DNA of 64,000 bases, from positions 992,001 to 1,056,000 of the forward strand of contig CAJVGD010000005.1 of NCBI GenBank assembly GCA_910890315.1, written 5' to 3'. Numbering within the stretch: the first letter of the stretch is position 1; every line of letters begins with the position of its first letter. Made by a program: the position numbers and the translations under genes. Below, one piece after another: positions 9,021-21,341 of the stretch. The notes below the pieces were generated by a model. It saw only the letters and a list, made by a program, of their open reading frames with translations, was not told the origin of the DNA and did not search any database. This DNA is from Serendipita indica DSM 11827 (lineage: Eukaryota; Basidiomycota; Agaricomycetes; Sebacinales; Serendipitaceae).

Positions 9021-11987
9021 TTACAGGAAATTGGCGAGCTTGCTCGCAGCCTCGCGAGCATCTAGTCGTTTTGTTGGCGTACCTCTGCCACTGAGCGTAC
9101 CCCGAATCGTCCCTCCCAACGGACCCGTCTCCAATCCACCTCCCAACGGCCCATTGGGAGTCGTAGGTGTGACAAACATGGACTGGCTGAGTCCACCGCC
9201 TCCCAAGAGTGGATCGCCGGCAACGCTGCTGCCGGGACCCTGAGATGCTGACCGAGGAGGTAGACTGGCGATAGAGGCTGAGAGCGAGGGCTGCTGGGGC
9301 CGCAGCATGGGTGGAGAAGAGGGCATGGGCTGTGAAGAAATGATCCGACTATCGCTACCTAATGGATCCACATTCTGTTGTCGCTGTTGTTGCAATTGCT
9401 GCTGATGAATCTGGCTTGGAAGGGCGGGCTGTTGGTATGGAGGCTGAGCAAGTCCTTGCTGCGGAGCCTGTCCGAGGGGTGATCTGGCCCGAGTAGGCGT
9501 GCCGGGTCCATTGGCAGAGTTGTAACCCGAGCTTGGTGCAGGTGGCCCGTCAGGCTGTCTTCCATCAATCCCGCCTCCATTTACTGCATAGTAACCAGGT
9601 GAAGACAAGGGACCAGGTGCTGCACCGGGCAAAAATTGGCTCGTTCGAGGGTAAGAGCTGTAGCCTCCAGTCGCGGCGGCAGCTGGCGACATTGCACCTC
9701 CAGAAGGTGTTAATGGACTCGAAACACCAACAAATTGGCTCGTCTTTGGGAACCCAGGCGTGACTGGCGTCTGGTTAGGTGTCGGCCCTGGATTGCTTGT
9801 GAACTGATTTGTCTTGGGGAACCCTGGAGTGACGGAAGGAGTTGCCGGAGTTGATGTGGTGAATTGATTCGTACGAGGGAACCCAGGTGTAACAGGCGTT
9901 TGACTCGGCGTCGCTCCAGTTGGAGGTACATTCGGTCGCGCTGGACTTGCAGAGACAAACTGGCTGGTCTTTGGGAATCCGGGTGTAAGAGCTGGACTTG
10001 CAGCACCGTCCACGGGTTGGCTAACGAACTGGCTCGTCCTCGGAAACGAGGGCACGGACGTCGTCCTGTCTCGTGGTGGGACAGGAGAAGTCGCAGACGT
10101 GGGTGTTTGCGGTGCTCCAGAGGATACTACTTGTGTCGGAGGTATGAATGCAGTGGGAGAGGGAGTGGCGATTGGTTCTGGACCAGGCATGGAGGCAGAC
10201 TTGGCAAGAGGCGACTGCGTTGAAATCGAGGGCGGCATAAAATGTCCACTGGATATTGTGGTACGGGAGGTTTCTGCGCCAGGAGGCATTGTCGCTGATC
10301 GATTCAGTGCTGCCAACGGTGCTATTGCTGCCGCCGCAGGTAGACTGCTCGGTGGAGGTGCAGGATCGGCTGCTACTCGCATATCTGGCATGAGACTTTC
10401 TAGCTCTCGCAAGAACTGCTTCTCATAGAGAATATTCGTCCGCGCATGCTCGATGAGAGCGGCCGTAATGTCTTCGTGGGCGAGTCGCGAATGCCGGTGT
10501 AGAGCTCTATGGAGGTTTTGCGAGATGCCCTCTACTCGGCGGTGAATCAATTGCTCAATCTTGTTTGCCTCTTCCAACTCTTCCAACGCCTCATCCACAC
10601 GTTCAGGACGAATATTCGAGCTCGCCTTTAGACGCTCGATATTTCTCCTCTTGTTAATCGTATTCTTGACGGCTTCTTGATATTCTTCCAATACAAGACT
10701 TCGTTGAAGTAGCGTCTCCTAAGAGAATATTAGGCATTATGTCGCAGTTTTGTGGATAGAACGTGCCTTGGCTGAGCGTGCATTTAATCCTTGATAGCCT
10801 AGCGAGTCACCAAGGATCACTCGATCGCTAATCTCCTGAGCTGCATCAATGTCCGCGTAAATATGCCAGCTTCGTCCCATTTTACGGACGGCGGATGCCA
10901 AAGGCGCGTGAACCTCTGTGGCAGCGACATCGACTAGCTTGTTTCCCATGTCAGCATGAGAAAAAGATATGGCTGCATCAAAGAGTCAGATGAAACGCAT
11001 TACACTAGTTTGAAGGACCTTTGCGAGTCTGTGACAGTTTATCGACCGCCTTTGCTGCTTCGATATATTGTGTTTCGAGTTTTGTGAGCTCGAAGCGGGC
11101 TTGGGCAAGCTGTTCGTCTTCGTCTGGCGGCCGTCGACTCAAGAGACTAAAGCCGGAAGATGCCTTGCGTTTTGGACGCGGCATAGGCTGATACTAGAAA
11201 CATCTTGAGTAAGTGCAAGAGGTCGAGTCTAGACACTGACCCCAAAGTCAGACTCAATGAACGATCGTAATTCTTCGTCGGTCAGTAGGATAGGATCCTC
11301 ACAGACTCGAGTAAACCAGCGCTGGAGCATGACTTTGACAAGTCTGTCGTCTGTAAATTGGATGAGAAGTGGCAATCTCCGATATGAATGCGACGCACCT
11401 TCTTCATCGCTAGGTGCAGACGTTTGCGCGAGTGGTAAAGCCGGTATTATTGTTTGTGGATTACTGTAGACGATTTGATCGTAGAAACGTTGGAACTCGA
11501 CATAGGAGCGGGAGATATTGCGATAGGTAGAGCCGGTAAAGTTTGATAGATTTGTCTAGAAGAAGACGGTGTTCAGCTTCTTGATTTGCATAACGGTATG
11601 ACTGACCTGGGCATCGAAGCGTATCAGAATGTCGCGCCTGTTTCTGTCGAGCGCGGTGATTCGGACGCGTAGATATGGTTCTTGCTTCTCGAGATTTGTG
11701 CCATTTGACGCGGTCGTCTCCCGTGGCGAGATGAGACCTGGATCTGGCTGGCCGTATATCTGCGGTTCGCGTCCCCAGGGCCCCGTAGACGGCCCGTTCC
11801 CGTCCAAAGACGATGTTGGCGCTGGTGAAAGCGGCTGGGGGGCCCGCACGGGCGTGACAAGGTCTGGGGGAGGATCTGCTGCAGAATACGGAACAGAAGG
11901 CCACGCTGGTGCAGGTTCTGGATCTGTTTCGTGACGGTGAGGATCGTGAAAGGGCGAAAGCGGGTCGTTGGCATCCATGAACGACAT
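9021..11987 (-). CDS. VPS17: VPS17-type sorting nexin (PX-BAR), retromer subunit, with Phe-Pro repeat tail
   Basis: Six exons (11987-11607, 11555-11399, 11350-11241, 11193-11019, 10972-10767, 10718-9021) give 908 residues. Residues 1-100 are disordered. A PX domain (about 103-215) includes YLRVRITALDRNRRDILIRF, ISRSYVEFQRFYDQI and the end VCEDPILLTDEELRSFIESD. A BAR domain follows (about 235-460) with long charged helices. In yeast Vps17 pairs with Vps5 on endosomes. The last 450 residues are low complexity and hold six copies of [FY]P[RK]T[SN]QF between residues 560 and 705. Intron 5 (10719-10766) must be GC-AG (donor AAG|GCACGT) to keep the frame. The start MSFMDAND was preferred over an upstream in-frame codon because the extension has no similarity. 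Confidence 0.85.
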
Positions 11988-12638
11988 TGTCGGAGCCAAA
12001 GGTGGGCTCTCACTTTGGCTCCCACCATCACCAGCCGTGTCGCTGCGAGCACGCTGGATTTCTACTTTTTGTGAGTTTACACATCTTTTATCATCTCGTG
12101 ATGAGCTTTTTGCTGTGCACCAGACCGATCTTCCACGAGGAAACCTACCCTGGCATCCCATTTTACGCTAGGGGTGTCCTGATCTCCTTTTCGAACCCAC
12201 CTACGATCATTACGCACGGTTGCTAACTGTATTTGTACAGTGCCATGACATTTCGATAGTGCGACGCCGTCTACGAGCCGCGTTCTCCGCGGGGGCTCTG
12301 CTTCTCCGTCTGTTCCAGTCAGGAGATGAAACCTCCGTTAAATATTATCTCGTTCATGCATATAAATAATGTTTTCTTTTGTTCTTGGCCCATTCTCATG
12401 ACCTCGACTGAGCACCTCTGCCACTCGCACCTTGTCTCCGACCACGACCTTGTCCGTCCTTGTTGCTCAATAACGACGGCTTTTCTCATACTTCATACCA
12501 TTTATCTACCCTCTGCGACGCGTTTCTCGCGCGTTTGCAAGCTGCTAACGATTCTCGAGTCGTGAGTACGCGCCTTGGGCTTGCCCGAGGTCTCTAGAGC
12601 TCACTAGACTGAATCATCTACATGTGTCGCAGACTACC
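11988..12638. promoter_or_regulatory. Divergent promoter region with a 5' UTR intron
   Basis: Shared upstream region of VPS17 (-) and the next gene (+). The + side is pyrimidine-rich (for example CTTGTCCGTCCTTGTTGCTC), common just before fungal transcription starts. An intron in the 5' UTR of the + gene fits well: donor GTGAGTACG at 12562 and acceptor GTCGCAG ending at 12632, six bases before the ATG at 12639. Confidence 0.55.
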
Positions 12639-15159
12639 ATGAAGGCGTTTGCATTCCTGAATGGCTCTAAGAAGACTCAGCAGCAGGGACTGCACCATGA
12701 CCAACAGACACTTCCACAGCTCCTAGTTTCGAAAAGCAGCTACGAGCACGACGAGCCACCCTTTAGTGCTCCAGCCTCATCGTCACTCCCCTCTAGTACG
12801 CGCAGTAATGGCTCTTCCAGTCTCAAAGCGCGCCCTGCACTCTCGCTCCGACTCCCGCGTCGCAGCAACGAACGCATCTTTTCAGGGAACCATACTCTCC
12901 CTGCACCGGACCCCAAATCACGCTCTCCCATCTACACGCGCTTCGGATTCAGCAAGTCGTCGTCCCAGCTGCCAGGCCCGCCGATCTTGACCGTCCAAAC
13001 GGCCGGTGGTAGCAACCCTACTACGCCAACGAATATCAATCCACCAGTTCCAGCAGTACCCAGCCACTTTGTCGCCCAGACTTCTCCTCGCTCCGTCAAG
13101 CCACAAGACCTTCCAGACGAAGAATCTCCAGCATCGTTCGGAATCTTGCGGGCGGAGCGGGCGTACAAGAAAAGGGCAACTGTACATCCCAATAATACCT
13201 CGTCTACTGTGCAAACCATCGGTGCTTCTCCGGCATCGCTTGGACCAACAGATGAGCCAGCGACCAGCGTCCTTTTACAGCGTCGTCGAGCGAAATCAAT
13301 GGGATCCTCCGCGAATCGTTCAGATATCTCAGCACTCAAAATTCCTCCTCCCTTGCAGCTTCCTCCGCCAATGCCTCTTCCGGTGCGGTTGGACTCTGCA
13401 AGCTCGATACACACGCAGGACAATCGCCCTCTCACCTCCTCACTACTCGCCCCAATGAGCTTAACATCTGGCTCTCCACTCTCCGCGACTTTGTCTCTGG
13501 GCCCTGGATCTACGGAGGCGTCGGCGACGGCGACCATAGTCGCCTCGCCATTGTCCCCTGGGCTAGCAACGAGTTCACCCCTCTCTGGCTCTGGGATACT
13601 TAGGCTCAGAGCGAGAGTAATTCATCACGGGCACGCAGTGAAAGCAACTCGTCGCGGGCACGGAGCGAGAGCAACTCGAGCGCGACCTCTTTTTATCGCT
13701 TTGGTAACTACTCAAGTAACCTCCAAGCTTGTGACGAGTCATCTGCGACTGTATTTTCGTCTCGACCCAGCTCTATCAAAGTGCGCCCGAGGAATGGCTC
13801 GGGACTTTCCTCGAGTAGTGGCCATGGCGTAGCTCTGCGGCTGGATGATGTCTGTGACAGCTTCCTGAAGGAAGTCAAGGAAGACTTGAAGCAAGATATC
13901 GGGCCGTTGTTCATGAACGAGAAGAGAAAGAAGCCCCGTAGCTCCGAGCCTGCGGTTAAAGGACGTCCGGCCCCGTTGACTCCCACGATCGAAGTTCCCC
14001 AGGCTCAGAAATACCTTTAGTGCCTCTCGTACCAGCATCTGCCCCTGCCACAATCGTTTCATTCTGTCACGATCCTCCCTTGACAGCAGGGACATCGCCC
14101 CCAACACCAGAGTTTCGCATTCTATCCAAGGCCTGGAGCGTCGCCGAGAGTGAAAGTGTGGACAGTCAGATCTCATCCACTACGCAATTGACGCCTACCA
14201 AAAAAAGACTGTACGGAGCTGACGGCGTTCCGAGGATGCGCGTCACAGCACCCAAGGAGGATGGAGTGTCTCGACAATGTGCCAGCAATTCAGGTACTGC
14301 TATTTCGAAGACGAAGTCAATGGACTCTATCTCGTCCTTGCCATATCTTCGCTTCTCCATGATACAGCACGAGCCGACGCAACTACGCAATGAATCAGAT
14401 TCAGACCCGACGAATGGGCCCTGTATTCAAATGTCTCCCCGTGTGTCCAGCTTGGATTTGGCCCTGCCGCCCGCACCCGTTCGCACCAGTTCCGATGGAG
14501 AGGTCCCTCTGACAACCCCTCCTGACGAACGCCCAATATCAACATTTTCCATTGACTCAGTAAACTCGCAATTCTCCAATTTTTCCCTCAGTCTCTTTCC
14601 CTCTCCGCCCTCCGTACCGATAATCCGTCCTACTACCGACAAGGGCACCTTTACGACTGATGCCCAATGCTGGGAAGGCGAAAAACTTGGTTCAACCGAA
14701 GGGGAGAACTATCAAGAGGCCCGGGTTCTCCAGTTCAGGTCAATCGTTCCGAGTAGGAAGACGAACCTGCACAACATTATCCTATTAAACAGTATAAAAA
14801 CACCTCGTGCCCCTTCTCGTGCCATTGCGCCCGATCCTACTGTTTCTCGTTGCTCATCTCCGTACAAGTCGAAGAGTGCCTCTCTCGCCCCAGAGGATAC
14901 TCTACTTGCCGCACCGAACTACGAGGCCCTGCTCAAGGGCATGGAAGAAGTCAAGGACGCCGGCCCTACCTCAGCATCGATGCACTACACGCCGAGCGTA
15001 GCTGGCCCAAGAGAGGCGAGCTCGAGCAGCAAGCTGCGCTCCCTTTTCAGCAGTAGCGTCGGCTCGATGTCCTCACACGGCCAAGAAAGCATCGAGTCGC
15101 CTGAGAGTACCAAGTCCAACGGCGATGGCTCGAGGTTTCAATGGGGTTACGCACTTTGA
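12639..15159 (+). CDS. Uncharacterised Ser/Pro-rich protein (three frame segments)
   Basis: Begins MKAFAFLNGSKKTQQQ and ends GSRFQWGYAL. Coding character (Ser/Pro/Thr-rich, with blocks such as KIPPPLQLPPPMPLPVRLDS and RLDDVCDSFLKEVKEDLKQD) runs through three frames. Frame 1 covers 12639 to about 13536, frame 2 about 13604 to 13960, frame 3 about 14005 to 15159. The first change fits an intron 13537-13603 (acceptor CTTAG). The second needs an intron with a poor donor near 13966, or a one-base lesion. The predicted protein is about 800 residues and mostly disordered; the Asp/Lys-rich helix near 13840-13900 is the only ordered-looking piece. A tandem imperfect repeat of (G/A)SESNSSRARSE lies near 13610-13680. 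I do not recognise the family. Confidence 0.6.
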
Positions 15160-15406
15160 CGACACGGCCTTTAATGTAGATGGCGCACGATGTCATGACT
15201 TGGGATTTTCTTCGTTCTAGTTTGTATCTTTTCCTTGATATCGTTGGATGGTCATCGCACGCCGTTCTGTTGATTGTTGTTTTACTACCACTGTAGCAGT
15301 ACCCATCTGGTCCCTCAAGGCCAATTCCACTCGTTTATAACTCTAACTTGTGAACATGACGAGAACCAATGTTGATTTCGGCCGCGACCACGCTAGGCAC
15401 ACGGAA

Positions 15407-16237
15407 CTAGATAGGGGGAATGTTCGTGATAAGAGACTCGATGAAGTAGTCTTGCTTGCGAGCACCCCAGTAGAACTTGCTGAGCTCGGTATTGTACCAG
15501 TCGCTGCCCCTACCAGGGTTCCTCTCTTTCAAGTTCGCGAAGCGCTTTGTGAGGTCGGTAATTGGGATGTACATGATCGTGTCTGGACCATACACGAAAT
15601 AGCTTTAGAGTCGTCAGTGCCAACCTTGAAACCTCGTATCTGCTACTTACCCTCCCACAGCCCTCTTTACCTAAACGATCCAAAGTAGCGTGTCAGTCAA
15701 AGGGAGTAAACGCACGAACTGGTAAGTTTCACCTTGGTATCTGCCGTGGCAATAGACTTGGCGAGGATATTCATCTGATATTCGCCTGAGCTCTTGTTTC
15801 TGCCGGTCGTTGAGTGTCTGGGAATGAACAGATGCGAGGACGTACATGTAGCAAAAGTCGGCAACTGGATGGTCACGGTCGAGATGTCTGAAGCATTTCG
15901 CCTGAATCCAAAAGTCGACGTCAATCCCGGTTCCCAAGGGCCCATAAGGATTCTGAATGGTGAGCTCGAAAACATAATCTGCTCCATTCTGTGACTCTTC
16001 TTTGATACCAGTTTGACGCTTTACGACCGTTAGACCAGTGGTAATGTGAAGACGGTGACTCACCAGGACGAGACTAGGAATGAGCGTTTTGTACATGAGC
16101 AGAGCTCTATCTGTCAGTCCAACCTCCATTGGAGGGGTTCCGAATGCTTTGACAAAGGCATCAAAGTAGACAAGGATGTCATCTTTGACCTTGGTGCAAG
16201 CCTGGTTGAATGCGTTGGTGCCGACGACTTTGGACAT
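15407..16237 (-). CDS. Uncharacterised 228-residue protein, four exons including a 14-nt exon
   Basis: Exons 16237-16064, 16018-15716, 15664-15651 and 15602-15407 join into one frame of 228 codons. The protein starts MSKVVGTNAFNQACTKVKDD and ends IESLITNIPPI. It has no signal peptide or membrane segment, and is a compact mixed alpha/beta sequence with aromatic and charged residues, probably a soluble globular protein. All three introns end in AAAG, an unusual acceptor for this window, which makes the model self-consistent but also unusual. Exon 3 is only 14 nt (codes RAVGG with its flanks). I do not recognise a family and propose no function. Confidence 0.68.
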
Positions 16238-16729
16238 GATGGGATTTATCTCGAAGGATGGAGAGCATTTGTCGACAGATCCCGTCCTTTATATCGTCCT
16301 TGGTCGCTTTTTTACTACTAGCTGTACAAGAACGGGGCAGAGAATAGAGTTTTATTTTGGTTCTCCGTCCTCCTGGATCCGTTCTTAGTCTTGGTTTGCT
16401 TGATTCGTCGCTTTCGCTCTTCATCGTCAAAGGGACGGTGCCGTACGCTGTCCCGTACGCTGTCCCGACAGGAGCGAAAGGGTCCGGAGCCAAGTCCACG
16501 CCGGTGTTCACTAGAAAAGCACCCGTCAAGCGGATGATTGATGGTTGGTCGCTTGTATGAGCAGTATTGCCACCGTTTACACGGCTTACTTGATGGAACA
16601 CTGGGTGAAATTGTCAAAAAAATCTGTTATAACGATGCATCTGTAGCATGTTGTCGGAATGGGCTGGAGGCAAGTTGGTGGTCTATGTTTCGTTCCACCA
16701 TCCACCTCGTCAACCAAACGCGCCGAGTG

Positions 16730-18561
16730 ATGAACCAAAGTCCTCGGTCATATGCGTTTCTCAGAGAACGAATAGTGCGAGAGAGTCCAATCCCAGACGA
16801 TCGCATTGTCCCAGAAAGCGACCACGAAACGCCCGTCACGCCACCGCCCCAAACTTCCGAATCAAGCATCAAACGAAATTCAGTAAAAGCCAAAAGGGAC
16901 ACTCAAAGGCCCATTACAGACATCATCGAGCTCTCGGACGATGATTCTGGACCGTCACTGCCAGCGGAAATCATCAATCTCACCGGTCTGTTGCGCAGTT
17001 TGCCACACTCAGTACACTGAATTTATACAGATGAATCACAAAGCGCTCCTGAAATCGTGGAGATTGTCAGACCGCCCTTGCGCGCTTCGAGAGGAGCAAA
17101 TGCCCGGCGTCCGGTCGTCCCTGCACGTACCAACTCTGGAGATCCGGGACTTTCAGATTCTGAAGAGAGTCTACCAGATCTCTCTCGGTTTGCTTGGAGA
17201 GGTCAGGTGAGGACTGCAGCTTCTATGCTTCCGAGAGCAGCCCCCGCAGAGGTTGCAGAAAGTTCCTCTGTCATCACGACTACAAAGCCACAAAGTCGTA
17301 GCGTCAATACGACAAACTACTCTTTTACGGACAATCAACTTCGGCCACTGACGAGATGCGTCGCGTGTAATTCCGGCTGGACGACTCGCAAATCAGTTGC
17401 AAAGAAACTGCAGCACATTCGTGTATGCCAAAGGAAGAATGCTTTCAGCGACGATACGATGCGCCTCCTCATCCAGAAGCAATTGGAGCAGGATACTGCA
17501 GCCAAGCCCTGGCATTCCACCGAAGACGACCCAGAAAGAGAAGACGTAGATGGATTGCTCATGGATCAGATAGTCAGAAGCACTTTCCCCAAACATCGCA
17601 ACCGCAGAGAAGTCGCCGCCTCGACGATTCTCCCTGTCGACGAGCAGCACGAGATTTTCTCCAAACGGGCTGGCCATTTCCTCTCGGCACTCCCGGATGA
17701 GGAGGATGGTAATGCGCCTCCGACGCAAACGCTCCCTCCGAGTCGACTTGGAGCGCACACGACATTGCAAAGCCTATCCGAGTCGACCGATCAATCCGCA
17801 CCCGATCACCTCAACGTCAGTTTGATTTCCTTTTTAGCGTTGTTTCAGCTCAAGACTCACAGACTGCCATCCAAAATACTGTTCGACAACTTAGGGACGA
17901 CCCAGGCCAGTCGCCGAGCGAGGTCAACTCAAAAGGGAAAGACAAGAGAACTCCTCGAATGACCAAATCGATACAAGACAAGGCTCTGTTCAGCCAGCCT
18001 CACGACGGCGGAAGCTCGATGGCAAAGCCTTTGCGGCCTACTTTGACTGAAGTAACCAGCCCGACAAAGCGTTTGCCACAAAAGAACCGACAGTATTACA
18101 CAAGCTCGAGCCCCAAGAGTATGGGGCGTCTTCCCCTCCAAAAGAGTTTTCCTTCTTCAAGCAGTCTCAAAAGCGGTAGTATCGCTAGAGACAGGGTCAA
18201 TGCCCACTTTAGCTCCTTCCCCTAGCCGGCGACCAAAGTCTGCAAAGACTTCTGAACGTTCCCCTCGGAAGTCAAAACACAAACTGGACACCATCTCCGA
18301 CGAGAAGTTTACAACGTTGATGGAGATGATGATCAAGAATGATCAAGATCTTTGGTCACGCGTGCTCCTTTACGAACCCTTGGACTTTGCAGTTTTCCTC
18401 AAGATGGCCGCAGGTGATGAAGTCGCCACTCCAAAACTTCGACGGCGGTTAAGGGATTTTTTGGACCAAAAGGCGCGTAGATATTTCTTTTCTGTGTGTT
18501 GACTCTAACTTGGTGCTGATAGGCCGTCCATTTTTTCAACGGCCCTGACCTCAGAGCCTGA
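16730..18561 (+). CDS. SLX4: Structure-specific endonuclease subunit SLX4
   Basis: Five exons (16730-16985, 17031-17815, 17863-18175, 18213-18472, 18523-18561) give 550 residues. A short acidic/SUMO-interacting-like stretch (DIIELSDDD, near residue 65) lies in the disordered N-terminus. Near residue 195 is a zinc-binding-like motif, RCVACNSGW followed by LQHIRVC. The C-terminus has the conserved SLX1-binding domain: LWSRVLLYEPLDFAVF and RLRDFLDQKAVHFF. Slx4 is the scaffold that activates Slx1 nuclease on branched DNA. Intron 3 is only 37 nt; intron 4 (18473-18522) must be GC-AG (donor AAG|GCGCGT) for the ending to be in frame. The exact start is uncertain because an in-frame methionine lies upstream. 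Convergent with FPGS, 83 nt away. Confidence 0.75.
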
Positions 18562-18644
18562 GTAAGTCTATTTCTCTATCTTCGGATATATGCCAGTCCA
18601 GATCCATTAAATGTAGCTCCTCTGATGTTGTATAAGTACGTCCG

Positions 18645-20637
18645 TCACATGTCCAACGCCACTTTGGTCAAATTGGCCACCTCGATCAACCCTCCAACAA
18701 GCAGAAGGCTGCCCGTTACGAGCACGTCGACTGGCTTCTCCTGAGTTTCGCGTAGATGATGAGCGAGTTTAACGGCGTGTTGAATGCTTGGGAGAACATG
18801 TACTTTCTCCCGTGAAAAGGAAGGACACAGCTCGAGCCACGCATTAGCGAGCTCTGTCTGGGTCTTGAGTTGATCGAGATCTGCTTGGTCGAGGCCCTTC
18901 TGTAGAAACTCTGCATCAATTGGTCAACGTCTTGTTCTGACTCGAAAACGGAGAACACACCGCCTTTGAAGGTCCCGTCGGAATACGTCACATTCGTGCA
19001 AAACATGACATGATCAAAGAGCGTGTCGGTAGTGAGAGTCGAATGATGCGCCTGCAATTTTTGCTGTGCGGCCTCTCGAAAGGCCCTGAGGAGTGCAGCT
19101 CCCGACCGCCCATGGGTGCAGTTGAATATCAGGACACGTAAAGGACCACTATATAATGGTCAGAATTGCCATTTACCTGCAGTAAACTCACTCTCTGAGA
19201 CCAACATTCGGAGTCGTAAACCATTCTGCGCAGGCGGCCAGACTTTCGACAGTATGTGCACCATCCAGATACCACGTCGACTTTGGATCAATTGGATCAT
19301 GAACAGCTTGACACCTTCCGGGCCAACGCGCCTTTTCAAGCCCTCGCGCGTACTCGGGTTTGAGGGGAAGTTCTAGAGACGGCTTGTCAATCTCTGCACC
19401 ACGTTGGGCTTTGAGGTACGTGTCAACGAGATGGAGAGCAAGAGCCGCGTTTTGACGTTGATGTACACCTTCTATACCTAGCTGCTCGTAAGCGAGGAAA
19501 GAAAACGAAAGGAAGCCGTACCTAGACGAACTGTGTCAAGTTCCGACGGTATATCAACGACTTGGAAGAATGAAGACTGTCTAATGTTATTCCAGACCTA
19601 TCTCGTTCTTGGCTCTCACCTGCTTTTCCTCAGCTCGCTCACGAAGGACTTCCAGCGCTTCAGCGGGCTGGGGCACAGTGTAGGCTGGTACACCAGTCTG
19701 TCCATACTAAGCATTGATATGGAAGTCTCCTCTCAGGCGGACCTTGTAAATTCCACCCTTTTGCCATGCAATTTTGGCCAGTGTCCCTCCAAGGGTAGCG
19801 ACGTGATCCAATCCAAGAGACGTCACTCCTGTAACAATGGGCTTGGGTACAATATTTGTGCTGTCGTATTCGCCGCCAATTCCAACTTCGAGGATTGCAG
19901 TATCGACCTAAAGGTTTGTAAGCGGCGGTAAGATACAGATCGTTATTATACCTTCATCGTAAGAAATGCATGATAGGCTACTAGATTGAGGTATTTGAAG
20001 TACATTGGCTTTGCCGGTGTGCTTTCGTATTTCCGCTGAAGAGGATTTTCAGCACGCGGATCATAGTGTAGGTCAGACGTACGTTGTCGTTGGCTTCCAG
20101 TCGGTCCCAAACTTCATAAAAGAAGCGGACAAAGTCTTCCTCTGAGATTGGGATGCCATTTATGCGGATTCTTTCGCGCACAGATACGAGATGTGGAGAC
20201 GTGAAGAGGCCTGAAGTAAAATGAGACAGAAATAGGACAAGAGCACTAGATTCACCAATCTTTCGCTCTGGATCCGATGAGCGGAGCAAAGAGTCAACGA
20301 ATGCGCACGTAGAGCCTTTTCCTTTTGTTCCAGTGACATGAATGACGTTTAAACGATTCAAATCTTCGGGCTGGATGTCTATTGGTACTTTTACTCGTGA
20401 TGAGAGAGTAGATAATGCTCACCGAGTAGCCAATCCGCCCAAGGTATTCTATCGTCTCATGCTTGGCGAATTGGACCATACGACCTCCAGATGCCTTTGA
20501 AGCTTCTATCGCAGCGAAATTAGATTGCAGTGAGTTTAGTTTATCGATGGCATCCTGTCCCCGGGGATCGTCACGACGAAGTTTAGTAAATCCGTTCGGT
20601 GATAATGCGACCGTACCTCAAAGTTTCTGGTAGACAT
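18645..20637 (-). CDS. Folylpolyglutamate synthase, possible dual cytosolic/mitochondrial starts
   Basis: Eleven exons (20637-20617, 20554-20423, 20370-20256, 20210-20083, 20035-19952, 19907-19743, 19697-19620, 19576-19522, 19477-19192, 19148-18959, 18899-18645) give 502 residues. Signatures: P-loop VIHVTGTKGKGSTCAF, LFTSPHLVSVRERIRING, VGIGGEYDSTN, GLDHVATLGGT and WYLDGAHTVES. The enzyme adds glutamates to folates, retaining them for one-carbon metabolism (yeast Met7). The ATG used here begins MSTRNFE. An in-frame ATG at 20724 adds 29 residues rich in Arg with no acidic residue (MATLIRNLRMTWKRAQPP then WSLFSRIFSRK), which looks like a mitochondrial presequence. Mammalian FPGS makes two isoforms this way; here it is inference. 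Confidence 0.93.
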
Positions 20638-20724
20638 TTTTCGACTGAAAATGCGCGAAAATAAAGACCAAGGAGGTTGCGCCCGCTTCCAAGTCATCCG
20701 AAGATTCCGTATCAGAGTAGCCAT

Positions 20725-21341
20725 CAAAGTTGCGCCGTCTCTCGCCTAACGGCGTTCCGGCTTGTGGCGAAACCAATGTCATCCCGGAGATTCCAAGGCG
20801 AATTCTCATACCGGCATGTCTTTGGATCCTACTGTCGGTTCCGAAGGACAAGATTCTGAATTTAGTCGACGAAAATACAGGTCAAATAGTTTCTATATCC
20901 CTGAGTTGACACGCGACTTGGTATATCGGACATTTTCAATCATCGAACTTTCGTATATATAAAGACGAACCTGTTCGTTCCATGCAATGCAATTCGCTTC
21001 AAGAATCCACGAGTAACAATCTCTCATCGACCTTGATAGTTGGTTGCTAGTCCAGACCTGCCGACAAAATCAAGGAGTGCACAGGTCGGGATGGGAGCGA
21101 CGCCCTGTTAGGGAGGTAACGAGAGCCATCGTTCGTAAGCGGTGAATTATTAATACCTTTCATGAAGTCGTTACGTGAAATAACGTATATAAGCCTACCT
21201 ACATAGGATCCGTGGCTAGTGGTAACACGTTAGAAAACGAAGGATAGCAGAGAATGATGTATTCGATGAAATGAGCGCAGTGTAGCTTGAAACAATAAGA
21301 AAAGAGTGGAAGTTGCGGGCCGGCACGTCCAATATGGTAGA
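20725..21341. other. Upstream region of FPGS with a fragment resembling the BRCT gene's 5' end
   Basis: On the + strand, 20735-20800 reads KLRRLSPNGVPACGETN then IPEIP. The region just before the BRCT gene at 25930-26030 reads KLRRLSANCLPF, HTCGE and ISEIPDK. DNA similarity is local (AGTTGCGCCG and TGTGGCGAAA runs). It may be a duplicated leader fragment. The rest of this interval shows no gene. Confidence 0.35.

Noticed and set aside
8752-9243. 163-codon + strand open frame ending in a Pro-rich tail
   Set aside because: Its second half is antisense to the VPS17 coding tail, where biased codons leave the opposite strand open; the first half has no similarity.
14020-15159. Separate gene starting at 14020
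   Set aside because: It has no ATG at that point (GTG), and its composition continues the preceding Ser/Pro-rich protein, so it is the 3' part of that gene.
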